Shown here one piece after another: positions 38,740 to 51,272 of a DNA stretch of 64,000 nucleotides. Source of the stretch: Ascaris suum (Eukaryota; Nematoda; Chromadorea; Rhabditida; Ascarididae); contig CM024178.1 in assembly GCA_013433145.1 (NCBI GenBank), positions 4,015,260 through 4,079,259 of the forward strand. Direction: 5' to 3'. Both the position numbers and the translations under genes were made by a program. How positions within the stretch are numbered: the stretch's first letter is position 1; every line of letters begins with the position of its first letter. The notes beneath the pieces were generated by a model, which saw only the letters and a program-made list of their open reading frames with translations, made no database searches and was not told the DNA's origin.

Positions 38740-40659
38740 TCGCTGTTTGTTGGAAAAGAAATGTTCAGTAAACGGGAGGAGCGTTAGGGGATTTCGGTTT
38801 ATTTCATCTTGTTGACTTTTTCGTTAGTAGAGAGTTTATTCCCCACTTGCAGGATTAACGTAAATAAGGCAGTGCTCCATGCATCACCTTTTCTTATTGG
38901 CAGGTTTTTTATGTCTGCAGACATGAGCTATTACTGAGCAATTTGAGTGTTGTCGAATATGATGCAACGGCCTACTCACTATCAGCTGCACTTCCAACAT
39001 TAAATACTATAATTTCTACAGCGTACCCTACCTACTCTGTATCTACCTCAGACAACTAACACATACTCTATTTTCCCCACAGTATATTACTTATAGATGA
39101 TTTTGGGTGCTGTAAAATACAACCACCTAACGCTTCTTTCCATATCCTCCAGTATGAGTTGTGGGTTCGAGAATCTGTGCATTATGTTACTTTCATGTTC
39201 TCAACAACCGAAATGCGTGGAAAAATATACAACCGTTAGGATTATTTTGTTTGAATATTTCTATGCAGAAGGGCAATGATGACATTTACAGATAAGTTGA
39301 CTATTGCTCGACAAGACGAAATATCGGCTGATTGCTGGTATCGAAGGTAATTGGTCGCCGAATCAATGATCAACAAACAAATCTAATTTGTAGATACCTT
39401 TCGTTAATGATAATTCAGTGAACTGTTTTATGCAGCGATTTGTTTGCATACAATTACCTTCTCAACAATTTCAACCAAATGCGCTGTGGGTATCGACTTC
39501 CGGTGTGGACATCATGGAGCTGGGATGTGGAGTGTTTCTTACATATATGTCAGTGAGTGTGAAATGTGGAAGCAAGTTTGTGAAAGCAAGTTGCTTCTGA
39601 GATGTAAAAGCAACCGAGGAATTATAAGAGAAATTCGAAAAATAGTAGCAGTGACTGCAACATGCGACACAAAGATCGCCAGTCTTGTTTGTCTTCTTCG
39701 GCTCTTGCTAATCTTGCCAGTCATCTTGCGTATTTCGCATCAAAACGTCCGCAGCAAAAGAAGGGGTGGAGATGAAGATGTTTGTTGCAGAATAGTTTGT
39801 TACAGTTTTGAAGCATACTTTGCAGAAGCATTTTCTTGCATCTAGCCTAGTAATCACAAGAGGTAAACACCTTTTATGCCTCCTAGCGTCGGTCCATTAT
39901 CATGTTGACGATGTTGACGACTCCGGTGGTATGAACTGAAAGGACTTAAGCCATTATTGCTGCGGTTCGTCGCGGCGGCGCGAATTGGAATAACTTAGAC
40001 GGTTGATGTTAGGGCACCGCGACGTTTGCGGAATAGTGAATTGCAACAAGTTCCACTCGATGCACACTTTTCTTCGCGACTGATGTCCAGCGATTGCGAC
40101 AAAATTTAGGTCGAGTAACCATGGCAGCATGATATTGGAAGCTGTGTTGAACAGCAATGGCGCACATTTGTTGAACTGAGCAAGCAAAAGAGAAAGAAGA
40201 TTTGTATTCGCGTGGAAAATGCAGGGCGATGCCACTTGAAATGATTAATCGTACACCTGCTGGGGCGGGGAAGCATTCGTCTGTCCTTTTTTAATGATTG
40301 CGTATGCGACTTGGGGATTTTCCTCTGCGAATGATGGTGACAGCGGTGTGAGCAGGTACCCATAACGGTGACATCTTTATTTGGAGATGAGTTTCTTTGA
40401 CCTGTGCTGTGAAATGTTGAGAACAGTAACGAAACCAAGTACGCGAGCAGAATACTCAGATCTCGAAGGTGACAGCTCGGCATGTTGCATCACAAATCAC
40501 TGCGCTGTCCATACCTTCTGCAATACCTGCGTTCTTGATCGACAGTCAAATTTCACCTTCTTTGTTGGACTATGGCTTTCCATCTACCTGAATACGGATT
40601 TGTCGTTTAAGTAGGCCGTGTTGAAGAGAGATGGAATGCCTAAATAACGGAGGCGGGCA
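38740..40659. other. Intergenic stretch without recognised gene
   Basis: About 1.9 kb between the transmembrane-protein gene and the repeat upstream of the GLUT gene. Overlapping open frames up to 133 residues at 39.4-39.85 kb and 125 residues (minus) at 40.1-40.5 kb show no recognisable motif. Confidence 0.45.
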
Positions 40660-41049
40660 AGTAAGCGTTTTGATTGTGTCCATATTTTGTCGATATAATC
40701 TTTCACGATAAACTGTTGGTCCTCTGATGGCAAAGGTGCGTCGCGTTGTCTTCCAGCGTTTCTCACTCCAGCATTCTGCAACATGCAATTTCCTCGTATT
40801 CTGTGATTTAATGGTGAGATTTTTTTCTGCTTGCCACCGCAGAATTTGCTCTCATAGCATCCCTCACGGAGATTACAAAAACCATTGGGGAACCCTGCGG
40901 GGCCCGGCGGGCAGATGATTAGTTTCAGCAAATCCCTTGGTGGGCCGGATGTTTTTTGATCGAGGGACCTTTGCTATCAAAGGTTTATGGTCCATTTTAA
41001 TGCGGGGGCCCTCGCGAGGGGAGGGGGGAGGTGGCGGTGAGCTCCGAAC
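40660..41049 (-). repeat. Dispersed repeat, copy 2 (inverted relative to copy 1)
   Basis: The reverse complement aligns to 28904-29170. This copy has about 95 bp extra at 40920-41015 between the GC-rich end and the central block, either inserted here or deleted from copy 1. In the shared part both copies keep the reading VISVRD and RANSAV, with differences at third positions, which suggests an old protein-coding origin. It ends about 180 bp upstream of the GLUT TATA box. Confidence 0.75.
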
Positions 41050-41153
41050 ACTATATTATATGGCTCATATGTGTAACAGTGAGGATGACCGCAGTCGAGG
41101 GAATATATCTGTCGCACAGATACATAGGTGCGTCTTGAGTTCAGTACGCCAAC

Positions 41154-41217
41154 ATGCAAATCTCTGTTTTTCAGGGCGGTGATTTTGCATATCCGTTTTG
41201 GATCCAAGTATGCAAAT
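41154..41217 (+). promoter_or_regulatory. Octamer (ATGCAAAT) cluster upstream of the GLUT gene
   Basis: Two exact ATGCAAAT octamers (41154-41161 and 41210-41217) flank a near match in reverse orientation (ATTTTGCAT at 41182-41190), all within 65 bp and just upstream of the TATA box. This octamer is the classical binding site of POU-homeodomain factors. Function here is inferred. Confidence 0.4.
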
Positions 41218-41228
41218 CTTGATCCGTG

Positions 41229-41237
41229 TATAAAAGG
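41229..41237 (+). promoter_or_regulatory. TATA box of the GLUT gene
   Basis: TATAAAAGG lies 98 bp upstream of the ATG at 41327. A TCAGTTC initiator-like sequence follows at 41252-41258. A possible splice acceptor (GAAATCAG, ending 41302) lies between promoter and ATG, so trans-splicing of a leader is also possible. Confidence 0.5.
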
Positions 41238-41326
41238 CAAAGGTATGTGGGTCAGTTCATCCACCGTTTCCGTCCCGTCAGTGGGAAGATTGTGTGAAAT
41301 CAGCGGGAAGTCCAGCGGGCAAACGT

Positions 41327-44300
41327 ATGAGTGAGGATTCTTCAAAACAAGGAAGTGGTTCAACAGAGGTGGTACGTGAATCGAAGAATGCCGAGAAGAA
41401 ACCGACTTCCAATCGCAGCATAGCCGATGTTGTGGTACCTTTCTCGTCTTTAAAATTTTCCCGAAATCCTTGAGGTATTGCTTAAAACACTGACTGATCA
41501 GCTTTCAAAAAAGTGGTTGTTTGAATCAACCGGTCCGTTTTGAGACATTTGTTGTCCCAGCGGTGCGAGGCTTCTGAACGATACGAGGCTAAAGCTTGGA
41601 CCAACAGCATTGCTAGGGTTTTGTTTGAAAGAAATGTAAAGTACCGTTGCCTTTCCTTAAAGCTCCTGATTACTGCGAAACTACCTGCTCCACTTTGTCT
41701 ATTATGTCTTCCGGTGTACTCCACTAGCCATCATTTACACTTTAACGTTTGGAAGAGCTTGATGAATGTCGGTGAGATGAAAACACCTTCGAGATATGCA
41801 CCATTATGCTGTTGCCGCCTCATCGGATGTTTTCAGTATGAGCCACCTCCAACGATGAGTACCGATCAGCAACCAGAAACTTAATGCTAACGCATAGAGA
41901 AAGCAGTAACAGTTTGAATTCGGAAGCCATGTTTGTCATAGGGATGGTTTAAATTGGAAGTAGCAGCGTTTTATGTCATGGTAAAGTAATTGCGCATCGA
42001 GCGTTTTCGAGAGCAGCATGGAGAACCAAGTTCACGACTCGAAGGTAGGGGAAAGGGGACCGCTGGATAGCAGTGTAGTCATAAATCACTCAGTTGAACA
42101 TGCAATCGGCACACATTTAGTGCTGCGAAGGTGTTTTTCGCTGAAACCTTTGCAGCTTCAGTAAAAGATGCAGCGCAGACGTTTTCTTGACCAAAGCCAG
42201 CATAAATCATCGGATCATTGTCCCCTATTGTGGACGATAAGAGTGGGATGGATATCCTTGGCGTAGAGGAGGATAAAGCAGAGTTCCTCACGGGTCCAAG
42301 CATTTGCCTCCGCCTTTCCCCGTGATCGAGGCAAGCACCGCCTCATATGTTCATTGCGGCATGAATTCAAAAATGCGGAGCTAATAGGACGGGCCCAAAG
42401 GAGTCCGCATTCGATGCTATATTTTATTCTGCAAGGTTTCAATTGAGCATCTTGGACCGCCAGCCATGAACTACAATACATGCGGATGTCGAGAGCTCGT
42501 TCGTCGGGAAGAGGGCATTCGTCTAGGGGAATAGCCCTGAGGCGCTCTTCTCGAGTTCTTCGATGAAGTCCTGGTTTGATAGCCACTCAACGCTGTGGTC
42601 AGTCGATGTGACCGTTTAACATTTTAGTATATGCTTGTGGTTTTTTTTTAGCGTTCTGATGTCTTTTTCTAATGTCTTTCTCTATCTTAGTGTTTAAGCA
42701 CATGCACTTTTGGTGTTCGATATCTTCCTAGGGCAGCGTACTGTGAAACTTGAGCGTGTGCATTGCAGGCTGGTTATACGGGTCCGTTGCTGTTGGCGAT
42801 ATTTGCGTCCACGATGGGCGGCTCATTTCAATTCGGGTACCATCTTGGTTGCGTAAACGTCCCGCAGCAGGTTGCTGATGATTCTTTCTTCGTTTCTGTG
42901 GCCAATGAGATTGCAGTGACTGTCGGCAATTTTTGTTCTGTCGTGAAATATTTCTTCGTGCTTCAGTTCTGGATGTTTCTCTAATTAAACCGAATTTATA
43001 TCTTAGGACGGCTCTAGGCCCAAATGGCATATATAAACGTATGAGCGGCTCATGGCTTAATGCTATATTGATGGAAGGGCATATGCACGTCATTTTTCGT
43101 CGCAGAGTACATGTGCGTGTAGAATGGTACTCATCATGCGGAGTGACACCATGGCGCTGCATTTATAACACCGAAGCGCCAACATTTTCCCCATCTGTGA
43201 CGATATTACCGTGGTAATTCTAGTGGCTGAGAGAACTTTTTGGGACATTGGTCCCTGATTCATGATGCTCGGGTGTCGTGAGCTGTGGGCGTTATGCAAT
43301 CATTTATTCAGAGGCTACTGCTCCATCAGAGAAGCACTTGCTCCTAACGGGCGTCTATACTGGGAATATTTTCCACCCCCGTTTGAAACATGAAAGGGTT
43401 TGCTCATATCCGCTAGCAGCTCTTGCAGGAAGATTTTTATACAGAAGGTGTAGGCTTCTATGGGATGATCGCGTGGAGACAAGCTTGAGAGGTGGAAGCA
43501 ACTGGAGCAGACAAATTATTTGAAGCAAAGGAGTGAGGAGAGGATTGGCAGCTGGTGGTGGAGGCACATGATGTATTACATTCTAACTTTGCTCGATAGA
43601 GTTAAGCAAAATATGTGGGAAGTTTCCGTTTAGGTCATTAAAGAGTGGTATGTGGATTCCCATGAACAAATGTTCGGTTATCGGCCTCAGATCGAGGATG
43701 TCGCGAAGTGGCAGTGGTGAGCATTACCCTTTTTGTTTAGCATCACCTCAACTTGTTTTTGGGTGGGCGTGTTGTTGATTTGGTTGCGCTTTTCACGCTA
43801 TTCAACTATTTTGTAGGGGTGATGACTGCTCTTTGTATTTTTCTATTGACGGAAAGTTAATTTTAGGATGACAGCAATATAAAACATTCCCTCACCTATT
43901 TTGTTTAAATGGTGAGGAAGATGGTGGCGGGCGTATTAGTTGCAAAACTATTCCCCCTGATGTTCCGGTGGCAAGATGATTGATGGAGCGTGTAACTGAA
44001 ACAATATTGGTGGAGACTGGTATGATGGAGTACTAAGCGTGTGGAAACACTTTGGACCACGAAGGTGGGCAGTGTTTTGTTTATGCCACCACATATGAAG
44101 TACTGCATTCCTACGGGCGAGTGTTGTGCTTAGCGTCGGTCAAGCAGTATGCAGCAAAGCGGAAAGAAAATAGTTCTTATTTTCAGGGGTATAACGGTGG
44201 CGCTGTTCGCTTTGGGAGGAATGATAGGAGGCCTAGCATCGGGCTGGGCGGCCGATCGTTTTGGGCGGAAGGGAGCCATGATAGCGAATAATCTTGTCGC

Positions 44301-47300
44301 TCTTGTTGCGACTGCATTCATGTGGATTGCTCGCTATGTCAACATGTACCCACTGATCATAGTTGGCCGAGTCATCATCGGCATTAACGCTGGTTTGCTC
44401 ATCGCGTCTTCTGATTCCCACCTAATGTACTGAATTGTCGCCAGTCGTTCTACCCACGCCATCTTCGTTTCACATGGGTGACACTTTGGCTTGCGTTATC
44501 TGTATGTGCTAATCGGGGAATAAGATGGAAGTTTGTGCACAGCGCTAACATATATTCGAAAAAAGGCATTAGAAGTTTCTGGAAGGGAGTATACCATTTT
44601 ATGGTTTGACGCACGCAGATTAACAGTTAATGTACAAATTTGACAACTCGGCTCAGATGCTGTCATTTTGTGGGTTGCGAGAGAATAAACTCTGTTGGAA
44701 GTGGAGTCACTTCCGTTCCAACACAAGCGCTGTTTCCCATTATTTTTCCTTCATCCTTCACGTGAAATGCAGCTATACGTGTGGAATGCCATAATATGGA
44801 AGTATTAGTGTTACGTTTGAAAGTGGCGGATGAGCGTGAAACGTGAAGTCTTCTTATATTCAGTTCCTTGTCTAAGCCCTATTTCGTCTTTGAAAGAAAT
44901 ATGCATATCCATTTTTTGGTTGCGAAAAACGCTTCAGTGTTTTATGTTTATTATAGCCAAAAAACAATTGCTTTTCGAAGAGGGTAATCTTTTTCCTTGA
45001 CTTCGTCTATAGGACACACTTGGGATGTCCGTTCTTGCTGGAGTCGCACAGTTTCCCGTCTTCCTATGCCATCAGATTTCATAATAATAGGCAGTGAAGA
45101 CATCGAAATCTGTACTGTCAGAGCATTTCCCCCCTATTCGTCTTGAACCGAAATGATCAGAAAGCACGAGGCCAAGTTTGTCCATATGCAGATAACTGTG
45201 ACTAAGGATGTTCTTGTTCGGCGCTATTATTACCCGCCCTCCACCCCGCTCTCCTTGCCCTCGCTTGCCTACTCTGCCTAACTAGAACAGGGTGAAAATG
45301 GGAGTTGGCCAAATCTTTCGGGATTTAACGAAATGAGTCATAACCAGATGATAAATGAGCATAAGGAAGGACTGAATATTTCTCATATATTAAAATAAAA
45401 CCATTCGAAAACGCAAAAACCTTCCAACTGTTCTGGCACTTCTTTAGCGTGTATCAGGGCTCATCACCTCTGGTCGGTGCACTGGTGTGAATCCGACCAG
45501 TTTGACTGCTCAGATTTCAAATTCGCTCTGTGAAAGGCGATTGGTGGCAGTCCGATTCATGAGCTGCAAATTTGGACAAACATGATAAACCACCGTGCCT
45601 ACTGAAATTCTAGCGCAAGCGCGGAGAGGAGAAAACGCAGGTCTGTGTGTGACTCAGTTGTCTGCGCCACTGCTGTATGTTCGCGTGGGCGGTTTCTTTG
45701 AGGCAGTTCTTGGCCATGTGCATTGAAAGTGCATTTAGGCGCTGGCACTGGTCTTGTTCCGATGTATCTCACCGAGATATCACCCGTCAATTTGCGTGGA
45801 ACAATCGGTAGTGTGAACCAGTTGATGATAACCATCGCGATTCTCCTCTCGCAGATCATCGGATTGCCACAGTTGCTTGGCACTAAAGAGCATTGGCCAC
45901 TCATCTTCGGTAAGCATTCCTAGTTTTTGCCATCTATCGTTGCCAGTCAACATTTTTAAGTTCGATAACGACTGGTAACGTCTTCGTATAATAGCAAACA
46001 AAAGTCTTGAAATTTCATCTCATTCGTCACTTTCATCGTTCATTACTAACTAAGTATTTGTTTACTTGTTCTTTGCCAAAAATGCAAAACTGATCGAGCG
46101 ATTAGTGCAGCAACTGAAATTTGAATTTCGGATCTCAGTTTCCTTTTTTATTCCGGCTTCGTCATTTGAAATTAGTGCATTGAGAGTATGTTTTACTGCA
46201 TGATAACTTCCACCACAATATCTTTCACTGCGCGTTAAACGTGGAAATGTTCGATGAATCATTTGCATTAATTTCCTCTGTTCCATCTTTATAAGTATAA
46301 GGATGCACTGGGGGGATGGGGGGAGGGGGAGGGAATGCTGCAATCGCTACTAATTTATGGGTGCAGAAATTCGCTATGTAAATGGAACGTTTTGAAGAAT
46401 CTATTTATTTCAATGCCAAGAGGCAATGATAAGTCGAAGCGTTAGGCAAATGGACACAACGTACTCATTTATTCGAGATTATATTTCTCCGATTTTCAAA
46501 TAAATATGGTATCAAATAAATTACTAAATTCAGACTTTGATGAGCCCAAAATCGTTTTTATTTAATTATCGCATCCAGAAAATGTTGAGTGTGAGAGCGT
46601 CGAATAGAGAACGAGATGCTAAAAATTACTGTGGTCGATTACTGCAGTCCTTTTAATCAAACTATGAAAATTGCAGCATTTACTGCAGTACCCGTTCTCA
46701 TTCAATTGTGCACCTTGCCATTTTGCGTTGAATCGCCCAAATACACGCTACTGATAAGGAACGACGCTAAGCAGGCTAAAGAGGATCTCGAAAAACTCCG
46801 AACTGGAAGCAACGTTTGTATTTCTCCTATCACTGCATGAACACTCCAAAGCCATAAAATGTTACCTCCATAGTGAATTGAGTGGGCGTGGAGATTGTTC
46901 GAAATGTAGCCGCTGAATTGAATAATTCTGTGGTGGACGCAGTGCTAAACACAAAGGTTTTCCACTGTGATAAATAACTTGCGTGTTTTCTGATTTTTTT
47001 CGTGTGTGGCCTAATTAATAATTTTTCTCTGTTATCCTAATTGTTCATAAGTTTAACCGTCTTCATTTTTACATACATTTCCCATACGGCCGGCTGAAGC
47101 ATGCAAATAAGTTAAAGGTATTCTAAGCATCTATTCAGGTTTCGTATTTGGTTGTTGAGATAGAAGTACGATCTAGGTCACGACAGTGATTCCAGTATTA
47201 GAAACGCAATATTGGCTGAATCTGAGGATCTCAGTGTCTTTCCAGCACTGCGATTGGCAACGTGTTAGCGGTGTTGCATAGGCGAATGACAAAAATGCTA

Positions 47301-50300
47301 ATGTACCCGTATCTCCCAAAACTCAGTGCCATGCTATGGGTGTACAGTATGAGGAGGATCTTGATAAACCAAGATTGCCCAAGAGAACAACGGTTCAAGC
47401 AATTCTTTTAATCAAATAAGTTCTGAAGGATAAGTTCCTGCTACGGCTGATCACTTTTTATTGTTCTTCATAAGGTCGCAATACTGGTCGTTGTTTAGTT
47501 GGTAGCGGAATTGGAAATGATGCGCAGGGAGGCGGAGGCGACCTCAGTTGTTGAGGGTGATGGCGTGCTTAGACTATTCAAGGGGAGTTACGCTTGGCCA
47601 ATGTTCATCGCGATCATGATGATGATGGCACAACAGTTTTCGGGTATTAGCGTCGCTATGTTCTTTTCGACGCCTATTTTCAAGGCCGCCGGTCTTGGCC
47701 CGAACGCAATTTACGCAACATTAGGCATGGGCGCATGCAACGTCGCTATGACCGTCATTTCCGTCTACCTGGTAAGACATTTGCGCCTGATATGCTAAGG
47801 GGTAGCAGTGTGCCGTAGATCCTTCAGCAACAATTCTAAAAATGAGCATTTCGTCATATTTCTCATCAGTTTTACTTTGCCACATTTGAGGGGGTCGTTA
47901 TATTTTTATGGCTCCCACTGCTGCAATGCAAGATCGTTGGCAGCCGAAGAATAGCTGATTACCTTGTTTGTGCGAATTCTGTTACAACTGTGGAAGACTG
48001 CTTGAGTCCTTTTTTCTGCTTTGGTTCTCCAAGCGAAATGCTGATCGGTGGAAATGAAAAATGTTGGGGTCGAAGCCATGTTGTGTTGTTCGACTGATTG
48101 ACGCATGCTTATGAATCTATGTAATGCATACTTTTCATGTGTTTATATACGTATTTCTATATCTGTTTGCTCGGTGAACATTGTTTTATGTGCCTACGTG
48201 TCCAATCAAAGCTGGTCTTTGCGTAGTTGAGCATCCTGAACTTCACCTTCCATTTTAATATGGAAGCCGCTCTAGGACAACCTGCCTTGGGAACTGGACC
48301 TGAGATTAGACTGTTTTCATCGTACTGTTAAGGAACAGGTCCTCTTCAGAGAATTCAGCGAAAGTCGTAAGCTAGAATGCTTCGTTATACTTTTGTTTTG
48401 CTAAGCTTGTGCACATGGTTGCTGATAATATCATGATTTTATTTCTTTTGTAGGTAGACCACCCACGCTTTGGACGTCGAATATTGCTGGTGAGCGGTCT
48501 TGCTGGAATGCTCGTCACATCCGTTCTTCTTACTGTATCGATCACCGTTTATGTATGATTTACGTTGTTTTCTTAAGATGCTCTTTTACCTCATTGCGAT
48601 TTTTCATTCAATCTTATGAAGTATGGTGCTGATCGCGTTTCAAACGGGAGTGAGTGTCTTCGAAATGAAGAATATGTCGGTGATCTGTCCGGTTATTTCA
48701 TAGTAATATTCAATTTCGTATATGCTTCACTACTGCTATAATGTGACATGAATTTTCATTTTATGCAACGTGTAATTCCGATATATTTAATACGCAGAGT
48801 CGATCGCATGGAAGCATTAGGTGACGATAAAGAGAATAGGGAGAAAATCTTTTGTTTCCTTATCGCCACCTTGTTGTTGTCTGTGCTTATGCATTCTATG
48901 TAACCCCAGTCTTGCCAGTCGAATATTGCAGAATAAAGACAAGATTGGCAACCAGTGGGCATCCTATCCATCAATGGTGCTCTTGTATCTCTTTGTGATT
49001 TCATTCGCCACAGGCCCAGGTATATAACTTTTTTTGACTTCTGGCTGGTTCCTCTGGCAGAGGAGTTTCAAGAAATTGAGCAATCTGTAGACCCGTCTGG
49101 CATTTACAACGGATTTGAAGTTTTGATTCCATATTTTCGCATTTCTAATTTATTGGGCTATTCGCTAAAAGATGATGGACGGGTGATTAGGAGTACACAT
49201 CTGGAGAAATGTGGACGATGTCTGAATGACGTCCAAAAGAATCTGGAGGAAAGACGTCTGTATGTAGAGGAAGATGTCGTTCGGGAAGCTTTATCAGAAG
49301 CCTTCGAATAATGATTGACATAGTAGAAGGAATTAAGTGTTCTGGCAAAATGCCAAAAACGCGAAAAAAGACCGAAACAAGTGTGTGAAATGTTGAGGGA
49401 CTAGCTGTGCAAGCAAGAACCTATTACAACAGCGCTCATTTAACAAAATTCACACATCTAGCAGTAGAGTGAAATGCACGCAAAGAGAGAGGTTTTCAGT
49501 TCTCCACTGCTGCTTTCGTAAATTGTAAGGTTTCAGAGAGTCCTCCCGATGTTTCTGTTGTGGTAGGTGGCCGCCATATCGTTTCAGCCTAAAGCCTCTA
49601 GCCCTGAATTAAGCTTTCGTTTTTTTGAAATGCGCGCTCGTTTCAACTTACCCCTCTCTTTCCCAACCACAGATATCGTTGATATACCTGTTAAGGTGAG
49701 TTTCCACAAGTGCGCCTTCACATTGCTTGGCTAAACATATCATTTGCCCTTAATAGCCCTAAAATAAGATTTCTGTTATCCTACAAATTTACTAGCCTAA
49801 AATTAATAACACTAAAGTAAAATAACTTATCCTACGAATAAGATTATTTATTATTTTTATTATCCTATTATCCTATTTTCCAAGTAGCGTTTTATATAGC
49901 TAATGCGCATTCGTTACTGCATTTGTGATTTCCCGTAGTTCCGGATGACGCTTCACACAAACTGTTTGCCCATAGATGCTTGGGCAGTTGCTGGAACTCC
50001 TTTAAGCTGTAACACTTAGGAGCACTATTGAATGTTTATCGAAAACTTTAAGCCCCCCAACGATGTGATGCTTACTTCCATACCCCAGAATACCCCGAAT
50101 ATAGTCAGTTATAATCAGTCTGGCCTTCTTCCTAACCTTTCCAAGTAGATTCATGCCCATCAATTAGATTGTCGATATTCTCATCTTTTATAATTGGCAC
50201 AATTCACGATACATTCACGGAGATCATGATGTGTGCTACATGCATAATCGTGCAATGGTGTTACTTCGTGCAGTGTTATCAGTAAAGATGAAGCACACAA

Positions 50301-51172
50301 AATGATCTAAGTTTACGCCACCAGAGAAGAGGATTACTCTAGTTTTTAGGCTCTATTCCATGGTTCTTCGTCTCGGAGCTTTTCGACTCGGCCGCTCGAG
50401 GAGGTGCGAACTCGATTGCGGTGTGCGTCAACTGGACTTCGAATTTCTTCGTTGGCGTCAGCTGGGAATTCCTCAACGTAGAGCTTTTCATTTTGATGTT
50501 CTAAGCAGTGGAAGCACAAGGCTTCGTTTAATGCAGCGCTAGTAAACATAAGGGGGATAATAAAACGAAAAGTCATTGTTTTCGTGGCCAAACTTTCGAA
50601 ACCAGAAGATAACGTGCTGCTTATTTTTGAGCGGATCTGACAAGCAAGCGATATCGACGTTGGAGGTGTTCAATGCCCGGGGGTGTCACTAGTTTCGACC
50701 GTAAACCAGTCTTCACAATGCCACCTTCCTTTTTGACACATACTTAGTAGAACTTTGGAAGCAGCCCACTTCTAGCCTCTTATCTCACCTCACGGACAAA
50801 CTTACGCCTTTTCATTACAATAATAGCTTATTTCTACGAGAAGTATTCAGCGAATAAGTTTAAACAGTTGGGACCGAATTTAAAATTGCGAAATTGCATT
50901 CATAAGTCCCGTTGAAGCTGCAACTTTTATGTGGAAAACCGCAGTCGTGCAGTAAAAACTAGTTTTAAGGCATCAAAGCTGCAGCAATAGGTTCAAGCGA
51001 ATTTTTGCAGCAATCTCTGCATCAGTACGCTTTTCTGATCTTCGCGGGTTTCCTTGCATTCTTCATCTTCTTTGTATGGGTGTATGTACCCGAGACGAAG
51101 GGACGCAGCATTGGGAGCATCAGGAATGAAATGAAACGAGGCAAGACGATCTGGTCTCGCAGAAGCAAGTGA
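41327..51172 (+). CDS. Facilitative hexose transporter (GLUT, SLC2 family), complete
   Basis: Eleven exons: 41327-41434, 42769-42870, 43634-43716, 44187-44392, 45739-45909, 46677-46813, 47499-47771, 48454-48552, 48932-49019, 50350-50477, 51011-51172. They sum to 1557 nt, 518 residues plus stop; human GLUT1 has 492. The protein should be a 12-TM plasma-membrane uniporter moving hexose down its gradient. Sugar-porter motifs in order: FQFGYHLG in TM1, DRFGRKG (121-127), the NQL glutamine in TM5, VESPKY (241-246), AQQFSG (313-318) in TM7, GPGSIPW (421-427) in TM10, NWTSN (450-454) in TM11 and VPETKG (491-496) after TM12. Several sugar-contact positions differ: the QLS motif before AQQ is replaced by Met-rich sequence, and SGIN reads SGIS. 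The first exon, encoding a 36-residue polar N-terminus, is assigned by phase, ATG and the TATA box; the rest is secure by homology. Confidence 0.94.
41435..42768 (+). other. First GLUT intron, containing an antisense open frame
   Basis: The 1.3-kb intron has a weak donor (GTACCT) and a CATTGCAG acceptor. A 123-residue open frame on the minus strand (42215-42586) overlaps a GC-richer segment. It shows no motif I recognise and may be a transposon remnant or chance. Confidence 0.4.
46310..46333 (+). repeat. G-quadruplex-forming tract in a GLUT intron
   Basis: Four G runs (6, 6, 5 and 3 bases) are separated by AT, A and A on the coding strand, in the intron 45910-46676. It fits the canonical G-quadruplex pattern with very short loops, so the pre-mRNA could also fold this way. 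Confidence 0.65.
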
Positions 51173-51266
51173 TCGATTACCCCTCAAACGCATCAGTTCT
51201 CTGTGATTTGTTTTTCAAGTGATTCCTTTCATAAACATATTTCCAACATCCCCGGTACTGTCTGTG

Positions 51267-51272
51267 AATAAA
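51267..51272 (+). promoter_or_regulatory. Polyadenylation signal of the GLUT gene
   Basis: AATAAA lies 95 nt downstream of the TGA at 51170-51172, a typical distance for a nematode 3' UTR. Confidence 0.6.

Noticed and set aside
42215..42586. 123-residue minus-strand frame as a nested gene in the GLUT intron
   Set aside because: No homology, no promoter or splice context. GC-richer DNA raises the chance of long random frames.
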